A DNA stretch of 64,000 bases, from positions 1 through 64,000 of the forward strand of contig CAYQCL010000002.1 in the NCBI GenBank assembly GCA_964416065.1, read 5' to 3'. Positions within the stretch are counted from its first letter, which is position 1. Every line of letters starts with the position of its first letter. A model generated the notes under the pieces. It searched no databases. It was not told the DNA's origin and saw only the letters and a list, made by a program, of their open reading frames with translations. Both the position numbers and the translations under genes were made by a program. Positions 30,790-39,226 of this stretch are shown here, piece by piece. The DNA comes from Limiplasma sp964416065. Lineage in GTDB: Bacteria > Bacillota > Clostridia > Christensenellales > Aristaeellaceae.

Positions 30790-31803
30790 TCAATCGCTCC
30801 CGTCCGTCAGCTGATAGATATACCAGTCCTCGCCGTCCGTCTCGAACACTACGGTTCCCTCGCCGGAATAATACGCCGGTATGCCGCGCGCTTCCAGCTG
30901 TATACGCGCCTTGTCCACGCGGTCGTACTCGCTGGTGAAAAGCACGGCCTGGGGCGAGACCGCCTCCAAAAACGAGAGGTTCATCGGTGTGACGCCGTGA
31001 TGCGGGGCCTTGACGATGTCTGCCCTGAGCGCCTCGGGCGGCAGGGTATCGACCATCCAAAGCTGCGTCTCGCCGATGATGTCGGCGCACAGCAAAAGGC
31101 TCGCGTCGCCGAACGCGACGCGGGTCACCAGCGAGCGCGCGTTGGTCGTGGCGCCGTCCGCGCGGCGGTACAGTGTCAGCACCGCCTCGCCCAAAAGAAG
31201 CGTGTCGCCGTGGAAAACCTGCCGGACGGGGATGCCCGAGCGTTCGGCCTGGCGGATGGTCTCCCTCTGGCGCTCACTGAGGCTCATGGCGTAGTCGGTG
31301 TAGGGGGTCAGATACTCGTCGGCCTCAAAGCCGTAGCGCATCAGCCAGTACAGGCCGGAGATGTGATCCTCATGAAAATGCGTGTTGAGCAGATATTTGA
31401 AGCGGGTGATGCCCCGCAAGGCGATCTCGTCCCGCAGATACGCGCGGTAGGGCGCGGAGCCGCCATCCACCATCATGCTCTCTCCGCCGCACTCCAATAG
31501 CATACAGTCGCTCTGCGCCGTCTGAAAGGCGGTCAGGCGCAGGAGCGGGCAGCGGTACCAGTCCTCGCGCGGAGGCGCGTCGGTGAAAACCTGAGCTCCC
31601 GCGCACGCGGGGAGAAGAAGCAGCAAAAAGACAAGCGCGGGGCGCAAGGCGGCCCGCGCCAATCGATGGAAAATGCTGTGGGGACGCGAAACGCCGCGCC
31701 GCGGGGCCCTGGCGGGGGACCGAGTCCCCCATGCCCCACGCCTTGTCGACGCCCCCGCGCCCCGCGCTATGTCGACGGTCCGACGTCCGCCTGGGCGGCT
31801 CAT
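30790..31803 (-). CDS. Secreted MBL-fold hydrolase (ComEC C-terminal-like)
   Basis: The protein has 337 residues if translation starts at ATG 31803, which overlaps the rapZ stop (ATGA) with GGGGGAG upstream. After about 47 unusual residues comes a signal-like helix (ALRPALVFLLLLLPACAGAQ), then a metallo-beta-lactamase domain with NTHFHEDH (zinc motif HFHEDH), ADIIGETQL, KAPHHG and a C-terminal GTVVFETDG. It resembles the soluble domain of ComEC and secreted competence-like hydrolases. The first 47 residues are encoded by bases 31663-31803, which look like an inserted hairpin-repeat piece, so the original start may be lost or further in. Substrate unknown. Confidence 0.75.
   Translation of the reverse strand: MSRPGGRRTVDIARGAGASTRRGAWGTRSPARAPRRGVSRPHSIFHRLARAALRPALVFLLLLLPACAGAQVFTDAPPREDWYRCPLLRLTAFQTAQSDCMLLECGGESMMVDGGSAPYRAYLRDEIALRGITRFKYLLNTHFHEDHISGLYWLMRYGFEADEYLTPYTDYAMSLSERQRETIRQAERSGIPVRQVFHGDTLLLGEAVLTLYRRADGATTNARSLVTRVAFGDASLLLCADIIGETQLWMVDTLPPEALRADIVKAPHHGVTPMNLSFLEAVSPQAVLFTSEYDRVDKARIQLEARGIPAYYSGEGTVVFETDGEDWYIYQLTDGSD
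31683..31790. repeat. Hairpin-repeat fragment inside a CDS 5' end
   Basis: GGGGGAC-cga-GTCCCCC then CATGCCCCACGCCTTGTCGACG and a second GTCGACG about 30 bases on. This resembles the CTGGGAC hairpin plus TTTGTCGA right end of the mosaic elements and lies within the first codons of the MBL-fold gene. Confidence 0.45.
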
Positions 31804-32711
31804 GGCTCCCCCTTCTGGTACTCGCTCTTTGCCTCCCAATGCGCCTGCTCCAAGGCGATGTCGCGATGATTGACCGTCGTGCGGTAGCCCAGCTTGGTCA
31901 GCTCCTCGGTGACATATTCCGCGATGGCGACGCTCCTGTGCGCGCCGCCGGTGCAGCCGATCGCGATGACCAGACGGTGCTTTCCCTCCGTGATGTAATG
32001 AGGCAGGAGGAAGGTGAGCATGTCCATGCATTTTTTCAAAAACTCCTGCGTCACGGGGTGATTGAGCACAAAGTCCTTCACGTCCTGATCCAGCCCCGTG
32101 TGATGGCCCAGCTCGGGAATATAGAAGGGATTGGGCAAGAAGCGCACGTCAAAAACCAGATCGCCCTCGCGCGGGATGCCCCGCTTGAAGCCAAAGCTGA
32201 GAACCTCCACGCGCAGCGGGGGCTCGGCGTCGGCGTTGAGCACGATCTGGGAAAGCCGCTTTTGCAGCGCGCGCGGACGCAGAGCGGAGGTGTCGATCAG
32301 ATGATTGGCCGTCTCGCGCAGGGGCATTAGGCGGCTGCGCTCCTCACGGATCGCGTCCTCGAGCGTCAGCCCCTCGGCGCTCAGGGGATGGTCACGGCGC
32401 GTCTCCTTGTAGCGGTTGACCAGGACGTCGTCGCTAGCCTCGATGAAGAGCGTGTCGATGTGAAAGCCCACCATGCGCGCCTCGTCGATCATGCGCGTGA
32501 CGGCCTTGGCGTCAAAGAATTCGCCGCTTCGGATGTCCGCCGCGATTGCGATCATCGGGGTGCGCAGATGCGCGTTCTGGCACGCCTCCATAAAGGGCAC
32601 CAGCATCATGGGCGGAAGGTTGTCCACACACAACGCGCCCAAATCCTCCAAATAGCGGATCGCGACCGTCTTTCCCGCGCCGCTCATGCCCGTCAGAATC
32701 AGATAATGCAT
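31800..32711 (-). CDS. rapZ: Nucleotide-binding protein RapZ/YvcJ
   Basis: The protein has 303 residues. The P-loop GMSGAGKT is at residues 8-15; further blocks are EDLGALCVDNLP, FIEASDDVLVNRYKETRR-HPL, SFGFKRGIPREGDLVFDVRFLPNP and the C-terminal IAIGCTGGAHRSVAIAE. In E. coli RapZ steers GlmZ RNA decay and thereby GlcN6P synthesis; in Firmicutes the homologue YvcJ binds GTP and affects cell-wall metabolism and competence. It follows murB by 25 bases. In most Firmicutes yvcK and whiA come next; here an MBL-fold gene does instead. Confidence 0.95.
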   Translation of the reverse strand: MHYLILTGMSGAGKTVAIRYLEDLGALCVDNLPPMMLVPFMEACQNAHLRTPMIAIAADIRSGEFFDAKAVTRMIDEARMVGFHIDTLFIEASDDVLVNRYKETRRDHPLSAEGLTLEDAIREERSRLMPLRETANHLIDTSALRPRALQKRLSQIVLNADAEPPLRVEVLSFGFKRGIPREGDLVFDVRFLPNPFYIPELGHHTGLDQDVKDFVLNHPVTQEFLKKCMDMLTFLLPHYITEGKHRLVIAIGCTGGAHRSVAIAEYVTEELTKLGYRTTVNHRDIALEQAHWEAKSEYQKGEP

Positions 32712-32736
32712 TGCTTACGCTCCCTCTCTTGTGTGC

Positions 32737-33702
32737 TTATGCCTCGCTTACGGGCGCGTCCTCGCCCAGTATGCGAACCTCCGGCGTAAGTATCACGCCG
32801 GTTTTTTCATAGACCGTGCGCTGAACCTGCGCGATCAGCGCCAGATAATCCGCGGCCGTGCCGCCCTCGTCGTTGACGAGGAAGCCCGCGTGCAGCGTAC
32901 TCACGCTCGCGCCTCCCACGCGCAGGCCCTTCAGGCCGCACTCCTCGATCAGCGTCCCCGCGAAGCGCCCCTCGGGCCGCTTGAAGGTGCTGCCGCAGCT
33001 GGGAAGCGAAAGCGGCTGCTTTTCACGGCGGCGGGCGTTGAACTCGCGCATGGTCGCGCGGATGGTGTCCTCGTCCTCTTTGGTCAGGCAAACCGTCACC
33101 GAGGTCACCACGGGGGCGTCCGACCGATCCGACAGGCGGCTGTACCGGTAGGAAAACGCCATCTCCTCCCCCGTATAGGCCACGGTATGGCCGTCGCGTT
33201 CGCACGCGGTTACGTGCGCGACAACGTCCTTCATCTCCCCGCCGTACGCGCCCGCGTTCATATACACTGCGCCGCCCACCGTTCCGGGAATGCCGGAGGC
33301 GAATTCCAGGCCGCTCAGGCCATGGGCCGCCGCCGCGTTGCTCAGCTTCTGAAGCGTCGCACCGCTCTGGGCGGTGAGCGCGAAGCGTCCGTCCGGCAGG
33401 GGCACGGGATCGGAAATTTCCGAAAAGCCGTCGCCCAGATGGATGACCAGCCCGCGAATGCCGCCGTCGCGGACGAGCAGGTTGCTGCCGTTGCCCACAA
33501 CGGTCACCGCGACGCCCAGCTCCCCGGCCGCCGAAAGCGCGGCGGAAAGCTGCTCCACCGAGGTGATCTCGCAAAGAAGGTCGGCGGGCCCGCCGAGGCG
33601 AAGCGTCGTATAGCGGCTCATGGGCGCGTTCTCCATTAGCTGCTTTTTGGAAAAGCTCTCACGAAGCCTTTCCGTCAGCTGGTCACAGGTTGCCGCGTCC
33701 AT
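32737..33702 (-). CDS. murB: UDP-N-acetylenolpyruvoylglucosamine reductase
   Basis: The protein has 321 residues, the short type of Firmicutes. It reduces the enolpyruvyl group to make UDP-MurNAc, using FAD and NADPH. Seen are the FAD domain (TTLRLGGPADLL, GNGSNLLVRDGGIRGLVIHLG, SGIPGTVGGAVYMNAGAYGGE), SYRYSRL and the C-terminal catalytic GGASVSTLHAGFLVN. ATG 33702 has AGGAGG 7 bases upstream; an in-frame ATG six codons earlier lies before that site. It is the first gene of murB-rapZ-MBL and complements murA and murG elsewhere in the window. Confidence 0.97.
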   Translation of the reverse strand: MDAATCDQLTERLRESFSKKQLMENAPMSRYTTLRLGGPADLLCEITSVEQLSAALSAAGELGVAVTVVGNGSNLLVRDGGIRGLVIHLGDGFSEISDPVPLPDGRFALTAQSGATLQKLSNAAAAHGLSGLEFASGIPGTVGGAVYMNAGAYGGEMKDVVAHVTACERDGHTVAYTGEEMAFSYRYSRLSDRSDAPVVTSVTVCLTKEDEDTIRATMREFNARRREKQPLSLPSCGSTFKRPEGRFAGTLIEECGLKGLRVGGASVSTLHAGFLVNDEGGTAADYLALIAQVQRTVYEKTGVILTPEVRILGEDAPVSEA

Positions 33703-33737
33703 CCCGACGCCTCCTCTCATTTCCTTACCAATACAGC

Positions 33738-33766
33738 ATTGTAACGCACATACGCGGGGATGTCAA
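33738..33766 (-). promoter_or_regulatory. Promoter of murB-rapZ
   Basis: Minus strand TTGACA (33766-33761), 17 bases, TACAAT (33743-33738). Confidence 0.8.
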
Positions 33767-33844
33767 AGAGCCTGGTCCCGCGTGCCTGACGGTCGGCGGC
33801 TCGAAGGCCCTTCTTATTTTATGCGTCCCTCCGGCGTTTGATAC

Positions 33845-35563
33845 TCAATAGAACTGGAAGTAGTACACGCCGGCGTCCTCGCCGTAGAGCATGAAATCCA
33901 CGTCGGGGCTGACCTTTTCATGCAGATAGTCCAGGATCAGCTCCGGCGGCGGATCGACCATGCCGGTGGCCAGGCACACATCGTCGCGCAGGAGGGTCTC
34001 GGGATCAAAGTTGAGGATGTCGATGTCAAAGGCCTTGAACTGCTCGACACTTTCGGGGGAGCGCATGCCCCAGCCGCCCCAGAAGACGACGTTGTGCGGG
34101 ATGCCCTCGCTGACGTCGGGGAAGAGCCGCGTGTCGATGGCCAGCGTCATGTCGTAGATGAAGAGCATGTCCGGCTCACACAGCGCGTACTCGTCCAGCG
34201 CCGCCGCCGGATCCCCGATTTCCTCGGCGGCCGCCTCGTCCAGAATGAGAGTGGGAAGCTCGCTGGCCACAGCTACGCCCGAAACGCACAGCGCGCATAT
34301 CGCCAAAAGCAGCGCGCACCCGCGCCCCTTGGGGAGGCAGCGCGGCAGAAGGGCGAGCGCCATCGCCACCAGCGGCAGAAGGCCGGTCAGCACCGCGCGA
34401 AGCGGGAAGCGTCCCTTTACGCTCAAATAGAGCATCATGACGACAAACAGCGCTGCGCCCAGCGCAAGCGAGACGATCACACCCGCGCGCCCTTTGGGCA
34501 GGAAGCATGCCATGAGCAGCGCGGCTGCCCAAAGCCCCAGCGCCAGATACAGCGAGGGGCGGAACGAGGTTTCCTCAGCATAGAGATTGCGGATGGAGGA
34601 CGCGGCCTTTTCCATCTCGCCTGAAAAGCTGTGATCCTCGGCCGCCAAAAACGCCTCTTCAAGCGAAAGAAGTGAGTCCACGGAGATATCCTTGTCCAGA
34701 AAGCAGAATTTTTCGGCAAGCAAAAGCGTGTTTTCCGACCAGCCGGCCTTGGCGAGCTCCTCCTCGGAGAGCTGCCTGAGATCGTAATAGTCCAGCACGC
34801 GCGCGCGCACGTTCTGCCATTCCAGATAGTCGGGATCGGCGCGAACCGCGATCTCCGCCTGCCGCCAGCCCATCAGCCCCGCCATCACGACCGCCGCCGC
34901 CAGCCCCGTCGCCAGAAAGGGCTTCAGCCTCCCGCGCATCTTAGGATCGGGCAGGTAGTCGATTACGAGCACGCTGAACAGCGCCAGACCCGAAAAGGCG
35001 AGCACAGGCCAGAAAGACTCCGAGCGCAGCGCGTAGGCCAGGGATGCGGGGATCAGCGCAGCGAGCACCCCGCGCGCGACTGCCGCGTTTCCCTCGTTCT
35101 TGTAATCCACGGACAGCACCTGAAGCACCGCCGCCGCGCCCAGAAGCGCCGCCGTCTGGGTGAAGGTGATATGGGTGGCGAGCCTCAGCCCATACGCGGC
35201 CAGAAACGCCAGCGCCAGCGCCGCGCCAGGGAGCATCGAGCGATCCTGGTTGACAAAGCACTGCATGACGCTTTTTGAGATGATGGTCAGCGCCAGCGCA
35301 ATCAGCGCGATCTGAACGACGGAGAACCACGCGATGCCCGGGAAGGCCGTCGAGAGCCAGAACAGCGGCCAGGCCAGCAGGCCGTGAATGAAGATGCTGA
35401 AGCTTACGGGCGTCCCCGTCTCATAGCCCATAAAGGAGCGCATGATGGCCGTATCATCGTTTTGCGCGTATCGCCAGTCCAGAAGCGTCGAGACGATGAG
35501 AAACAGGATCAGCGTCATGGCCGCGGCAACGGCCCATGCCAGGAGACGTTTGCGTTTACGCAT
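33845..35563 (-). CDS. Large integral membrane protein, unknown function
   Basis: The protein has 572 residues with about ten predicted helices in two groups (1-230 and 350-440) and a soluble C-terminal domain of about 120 residues. An early NDDTAIMRSFMGYETG between helices 1 and 2 recalls the acidic first loop of GT-C glycosyltransferases, but I see no firm signature. The extracellular middle part (240-345) is charged and helical. ATG 35563 follows a good promoter. A role in surface-glycan assembly is possible but unsupported by neighbours, which are murB and guaB. Confidence 0.7.
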   Translation of the reverse strand: MRKRKRLLAWAVAAAMTLILFLIVSTLLDWRYAQNDDTAIMRSFMGYETGTPVSFSIFIHGLLAWPLFWLSTAFPGIAWFSVVQIALIALALTIISKSVMQCFVNQDRSMLPGAALALAFLAAYGLRLATHITFTQTAALLGAAAVLQVLSVDYKNEGNAAVARGVLAALIPASLAYALRSESFWPVLAFSGLALFSVLVIDYLPDPKMRGRLKPFLATGLAAAVVMAGLMGWRQAEIAVRADPDYLEWQNVRARVLDYYDLRQLSEEELAKAGWSENTLLLAEKFCFLDKDISVDSLLSLEEAFLAAEDHSFSGEMEKAASSIRNLYAEETSFRPSLYLALGLWAAALLMACFLPKGRAGVIVSLALGAALFVVMMLYLSVKGRFPLRAVLTGLLPLVAMALALLPRCLPKGRGCALLLAICALCVSGVAVASELPTLILDEAAAEEIGDPAAALDEYALCEPDMLFIYDMTLAIDTRLFPDVSEGIPHNVVFWGGWGMRSPESVEQFKAFDIDILNFDPETLLRDDVCLATGMVDPPPELILDYLHEKVSPDVDFMLYGEDAGVYYFQFY

Positions 35564-35612
35564 GGGAAGGTTCCTCCGTTCAGATGCGGGGTATTTTGAT
35601 CATTCCACTATC

Positions 35613-35640
35613 ATTATAATGGGACGCGGGGGAAAGTCAA
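35613..35640 (-). promoter_or_regulatory. Promoter of the 572-residue membrane protein
   Basis: Minus strand TTGACT (35640-35635), 16 bases, TATAAT (35618-35613). Confidence 0.65.
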
Positions 35641-35732
35641 CCAAAAAGAGGCATCCGGCGAAAAACCCGTCTGTGAAGGCGGACAAGGGAGAAAAAACGC
35701 CGCGCTTTCCGTCCAAAAGCGCGGCGGCAGGG

Positions 35733-35995
35733 TCTCGACAAAGGATGGGTGAGAGGACTCAGACCGCAACCTCAATCATCGTGGAGGGCCGCGCGTCCCA
35801 AATTTTCAACTGGGGCCGTGCGATTCCGGCCAAAGGCCGGAACAGCGTGACCGCGTTTCGCGGTCGTGCTGTCCTTGCACTTTCCTCGGTCAACCCAGAA
35901 GCCTTACGCCGCAGCGTTTCCAAGCGAGAGACGCGCCGGCCCAGACGGGCCGGCGCGGCGGCTTCTTGCGTATCTATGGGGGTTTTTTCGGCGTC
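35733..35995 (-). repeat. Mosaic hairpin element, copy 4 (reverse orientation)
   Basis: This takes up most of the 478-base gap 35564-36041. Reading the plus strand: inverted right end TCTCGACAAAGGATGGGTG, CTCAGACCGCAACCTCAATC, the central chain (CCCAAATTTTCAACTGGGG, TTCCGGCC-aaa-GGCCGGAA, GACCGCG-ttt-CGCGGTC), then the inverted three-way-junction module (GCCGCAGCGTTTCCAAGCGA to CGGCGGC) and CGTATCTATGGGGG. Here CAACTGGGG breaks one arm of the CCCAAATT hairpin. No gene is supported. Confidence 0.78.
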
Positions 35996-36041
35996 CCTTC
36001 ATCACATTTGAACGCTTCCCGTCAGATCCTCAGGCGATCCC

Positions 36042-37505
36042 TCAGTCCATCCTGGAATAATTCGGGCTCTCCTTGGTGATAGAGATGTCGTGCGGGTGGC
36101 TTTCCAGCAGGCCGGCGCCCGTGATGCGGATGAACTGGCCGTCCCTGCGCAGGCTTTCGATGGTGGGGGTGCCGCAATAGCCCATGCTGGAACGCAGGCC
36201 GCCCACAAGCTGGTAGACGGTATCCGCCAGCGCGCCCTTGTAGGGGACGCGGCCCTCGACGCCCTCGGGCACGAGCTTCTTGTCCGGCTCCTGGAAGTAG
36301 CGGTCGCTGGAGCCGTGGGCCTGGGCCATCGCGCCCAGACTGCCCATGCCGCGATAGACCTTGAAGCTGCGGCCCTGATAGATTTCCATATCTCCCGGGC
36401 TTTCATCCACGCCTGCGAACAGACTTCCGATCATGACGGCGCTCGCGCCGCCCGCGATGGCCTTGGGAATGTCGCCGGAATACTTGATGCCGCCGTCCGC
36501 GATGACGGTGATGCCGTGCTTGTCCGCCTCTTTGGCGCAGTCGCTGACGGCGGTGAGCTGGGGCACGCCGATGCCCGCGACGACGCGCGTGGTGCAGATG
36601 CTGCCCGGGCCGATGCCGACCTTGACGCAGCTCGCGCCCGCCTCGATCAGCGCGCGGGTGCCCTCGGCGGTGGCGACGTTGCCCGCGATGATGGGCAGCT
36701 CAGGATAGGCGGCGTGGATCTCGCGCACCTTCTCGATCACGCCCGTGCTGTGGCCGTGCGCAGAGTCCATGGAAATGACGTCCACCTTGGAGGAAACCAG
36801 CGCCTCCACACGCAGCATCGCGTCCTTGGTGATGCCCACGGCCGCGCCGCACAGAAGACGGCCCTTCGCGTCCTTGGCGGAGTTGGGATACTTGGAGGAT
36901 TTTTCAATGTCCTTGATGGTGATCAGGCCGCAGAGCTCAAAATCATCGTTGACGATGGGGAGCTTCTCGATGCGGTGGGCGGCCAGGATCGCCTTGGCCT
37001 GTTCAAGCGTGGTTCCCACCGGCGCGGTGATGAGGTTCTTGGAGGTCATGACCTCCTCGATGCGGCGGCTGTCGTCGGTCTCAAAGCGAAGATCGCGGTT
37101 GGTCAGGATGCCCACCAGCTTCTTGCCGCGCGTGATGGGCACACCCGAGATGCGGTACTTCGCCATTAGCGCCTCCGCATCGCGGATGAGGTGATCGGGC
37201 GAGAGAAAAAACGGGTCGGTGATGACGCCGTGCTCGCTGCGCTTCACCTTGTCGACCTGAATGGCCTGCTCCTCGATGGTCATATTCTTATGGATGATCC
37301 CCAGGCCGCCCTCGCGCGCCATGGCGATGGCCAGCCTCGAGTCCGTGACGGTGTCCATCGCGGCCGAGAGAAGAGGCACGTTGAGCTTGATCCCCGGCAT
37401 CAGCTGAACCGTTGTATCCACGTCGCGCGGCAGCACGCTGCTTGCGCGGGGGATGAGAAGGACGTCGTCAAAGGTCAGCCCCGTGCGAATGTGTTCCTCC
37501 AGCAT
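36042..37505 (-). CDS. guaB: Inosine-5'-monophosphate dehydrogenase
   Basis: The protein has 487 residues. It oxidises IMP to XMP, the first committed step to GMP. Layout: TFDDVLLIPRASSVLP at the start, two CBS domains at about 90-205 that bind regulatory nucleotides, GAAVGITKDA, the catalytic cysteine loop GIGPGSICTTRVV near residue 300, and YRGMGSLGAM on the flap. ATG 37505 (MLEEHIRTG) has AGGA 5 bases before it; an ATG five codons upstream sits almost on its AAAGG and leaves only a 14-base leader. It has its own consensus promoter. Confidence 0.97.
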   Translation of the reverse strand: MLEEHIRTGLTFDDVLLIPRASSVLPRDVDTTVQLMPGIKLNVPLLSAAMDTVTDSRLAIAMAREGGLGIIHKNMTIEEQAIQVDKVKRSEHGVITDPFFLSPDHLIRDAEALMAKYRISGVPITRGKKLVGILTNRDLRFETDDSRRIEEVMTSKNLITAPVGTTLEQAKAILAAHRIEKLPIVNDDFELCGLITIKDIEKSSKYPNSAKDAKGRLLCGAAVGITKDAMLRVEALVSSKVDVISMDSAHGHSTGVIEKVREIHAAYPELPIIAGNVATAEGTRALIEAGASCVKVGIGPGSICTTRVVAGIGVPQLTAVSDCAKEADKHGITVIADGGIKYSGDIPKAIAGGASAVMIGSLFAGVDESPGDMEIYQGRSFKVYRGMGSLGAMAQAHGSSDRYFQEPDKKLVPEGVEGRVPYKGALADTVYQLVGGLRSSMGYCGTPTIESLRRDGQFIRITGAGLLESHPHDISITKESPNYSRMD

Positions 37506-37540
37506 CGTTCCTAATACCATCCTTTCTTTTGATTGGAGCT

Positions 37541-37569
37541 ATTTTACCAGCGAGAGGAAGGATTGTCAA
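37541..37569 (-). promoter_or_regulatory. Promoter of guaB
   Basis: Minus strand TTGACA (37569-37564), 17 bases, TAAAAT (37546-37541). The leader is only about 30 bases, so a riboswitch is excluded. Confidence 0.8.
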
Positions 37570-37604
37570 TTCATAAACCCAAAACCACGGGGTGCGGCGA
37601 AGGA

Positions 37605-37633
37605 TTGTTTTTTTCGAAAAATGGGTGTATAAT
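37605..37633 (+). promoter_or_regulatory. Promoter of the cytidylate-kinase-like gene
   Basis: TTGTTT (37605-37610), 17 bases, TATAAT (37628-37633), divergent from guaB. Confidence 0.6.
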
Positions 37634-37681
37634 AAACAATAAAGATAAACGTTTTATCATTGATATGGGGGGAAGAACTGA

Positions 37682-38302
37682 ATGGATCCTATCATTACAA
37701 TCGGCCGCGAATACGGCAGCGGCGGACGGGAGATCGGCAGGCTTGTGGCCGATAAGCTGGGCGTTCCCTTTTACGACAAGGAGCTTCTCACGCGGGCGGC
37801 GGAGGAAAGCGGCCTGTGCATCGAGATGTTCGACCGTCACGATGAGAAGGCCAGCGTGAGCGGAATGCTCACCGGCGGCATGGCGGCGGGCATGCATCTG
37901 GGTGGCCAGGGAACGGGCCTGCAAATGCCGATGAATCAGCGCGTCTTTCTGGCGCAGTTTGACGCCATTGGCAAGATCGCCGCTGAAGGGCCCTGCGTCA
38001 TCGTGGGTCGCTGCGCCGACTATGTGCTCAAGGAGATCAAGGGCGTTGTCCACGTCTTCCTTTACGCTTCCATCGAGAAGCGCGTGGAGCGCATCATACG
38101 GGTGGAGGACGTCTCGCGGGATGAGGCCCGCGAGCTGATCCGCAAGACCGACAAGCAGCGCAAGAATTACTACAATTTCTTTGCCGACGGCAACTGGGGC
38201 AAGCGCTCCAACTATGATCTGATGCTGCGCACCGACGATCTTGATCCCGCCGTTGTTGCGGACACGATCATCGCCTTTGCCAGGAGCAAGCTCGCGAAAT
38301 AA
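37682..38302 (+). CDS. Cytidylate-kinase-like family protein
   Basis: The protein has 206 residues. The P-loop-like start ITIGREYGSGGREIG replaces the usual GXXXXGK; GVPFYDKELL, VIVGRCADYVLKE and the DVSRDEARELIRKTDKQRKNYYNFFAD lid follow. This is the AAA_26/Cmk-like family common in Clostridia, often annotated as cytidylate kinase, but the substrate is unproven and a true cmk usually also exists. A Gly/Met-rich insert (about residues 58-82) separates two core strands. Own promoter and terminator, so it is monocistronic. Confidence 0.82.
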   Translation: MDPIITIGREYGSGGREIGRLVADKLGVPFYDKELLTRAAEESGLCIEMFDRHDEKASVSGMLTGGMAAGMHLGGQGTGLQMPMNQRVFLAQFDAIGKIAAEGPCVIVGRCADYVLKEIKGVVHVFLYASIEKRVERIIRVEDVSRDEARELIRKTDKQRKNYYNFFADGNWGKRSNYDLMLRTDDLDPAVVADTIIAFARSKLAK

Positions 38303-38307
38303 AAAAC

Positions 38308-38338
38308 GCCTCCCTGCCGGAGTGACCGGCGGGGAGGC
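38308..38338 (+). terminator. Hairpin after the cytidylate-kinase-like gene
   Basis: GCCTCCCTGCCGG, loop AGTGA, CCGGCGGGGAGGC, five bases past the stop; TTAT follows. Confidence 0.65.
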
Positions 38339-38389
38339 TTATATGTTCGCGGCAGGCGGCCTAAACGCGGATGCACGGACATAAAAGAC

Positions 38390-38419
38390 GCCGGTTTGGC
38401 CCAGTTGGGCCGAACCGGC
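38390..38419 (-). terminator. Hairpin after the CI-like repressor gene
   Basis: Minus strand GCCGGTTCGGCCCA/TGGGCCAAACCGGC with a two-base loop and one G-T pair, followed by GTCTTTTAT. It serves the leftward repressor gene ending at 38441. Confidence 0.6.
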
Positions 38420-38440
38420 TCTTTGCTTCAAACAGCCGCC

Positions 38441-39085
38441 TTACACCCCGAAGCGCACCGCCACGGCGCGGCCGATGATATGGACGTTCCTCGTCTCCGC
38501 GCCGCCGCCGATGCGGATGGGCGCGTATCTCGGGTTTTCCGCGCGAAGCTCCAGACGGTAGAGCACGTTTCCGTCCTCGTCAAGGTCGCGCAGCTTGTAT
38601 ACGCGCTTGAGCGTCATCTCGTCGTCAATGCTCACCGCAGCGATCTGCCCGTCGTCCACGTCCGGCTGGAGGCGGATAAACACCAGGTCGCCGTCATGAA
38701 TGCGCGCGCCGACCATGCTGTCACCCTTGCAGTAAAGCGCGCAGTCGCATTGGATGTCGCCCTCGATCTCCGCCTGCTCCAATCCGTCGCCTGGGCAGAA
38801 AATCGGCTCCCCGCACGCGATCGATCCGATAACCGGTACGCGGCGGCGGTTTTGGATGGGCAAAAGGGAGGCGTGGGGTAGGGTCGACGCGCGCTGCCAG
38901 CCCATGAGAGACTCCGGCGTGGTCGAGAGCGCCTCGGCCAATCGGGTCAGGTCGTCGATGGATGGGCTGCGCTTGCCATGCTCCCACTCGGAGATGGAGG
39001 ATTTCCCGATGCCCAGACGCCCTCCGAGCTCGTCCTGTGTCAGCCCCAGCCTTGTTCTGGCTTCCCGAATCCGATTTCCAAGCAT
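38441..39085 (-). CDS. Phage CI-like repressor (HTH_XRE plus S24 peptidase)
   Basis: The protein has 214 residues. The N-terminal XRE helix-turn-helix is at about 14-36 (GLTQDELGGRLGIGKSSISE). The C-terminal LexA/CI-type domain has a potential self-cleavage site SIACGEP (Cys-Gly, as in P22 c2), the catalytic serine in KGDSM and the lysine in TLKRVY. It should therefore be inactivated by RecA after DNA damage. ATG 39085 is used because AGGTG lies 6 bases before it. It is divergent from a small Cro-like gene across a shared operator region, the layout of a lysogeny switch. Confidence 0.88.
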   Translation of the reverse strand: MLGNRIREARTRLGLTQDELGGRLGIGKSSISEWEHGKRSPSIDDLTRLAEALSTTPESLMGWQRASTLPHASLLPIQNRRRVPVIGSIACGEPIFCPGDGLEQAEIEGDIQCDCALYCKGDSMVGARIHDGDLVFIRLQPDVDDGQIAAVSIDDEMTLKRVYKLRDLDEDGNVLYRLELRAENPRYAPIRIGGGAETRNVHIIGRAVAVRFGV

Positions 39086-39103
39086 ATGGCTCACCTCATG
39101 CCC

Positions 39104-39131
39104 ATTATACGGCTTCTTGCTATTTTGTCAA
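39104..39131 (-). promoter_or_regulatory. Leftward promoter of the CI-like repressor
   Basis: Minus strand TTGACA (39131-39126), 16 bases, TATAAT (39109-39104). Its leader is about a dozen bases. Confidence 0.75.
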
Positions 39132-39137
39132 GAAATA

Positions 39138-39156
39138 AATTCTATTTTTCAGAACA
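39138..39156. promoter_or_regulatory. CI/Cro operator, imperfect copy
   Basis: On the minus strand TGTTCTG-AAAAA-TAGAATT; its left half equals the perfect operator at 39198-39216. Confidence 0.65.
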
Positions 39157-39163
39157 TATTATA

Positions 39164-39192
39164 TTGACAATTCTGGAATGTCAAACTATAAT
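39164..39192 (+). promoter_or_regulatory. Rightward promoter of the Cro-like gene
   Basis: TTGACA (39164-39169), 17 bases, TATAAT (39187-39192). The -35 is part of a palindrome TTGACA-N9-TGTCAA (39164-39184), a possible third operator. Confidence 0.85.
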
Positions 39193-39197
39193 TTGGA

Positions 39198-39216
39198 TGT
39201 TCTGAAAAACAGAACA
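39198..39216. promoter_or_regulatory. CI/Cro operator, perfect palindrome
   Basis: TGTTCTG-AAAAA-CAGAACA, 7-base arms, at the rightward transcription start, so binding blocks the Cro-like gene. Confidence 0.8.
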
Positions 39217-39226
39217 AAGGAGGGAC

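Noticed and set aside
37506..37540. Guanine or xanthine riboswitch before guaB
   Set aside because: The leader from the mapped promoter is only about 30 bases, too short.
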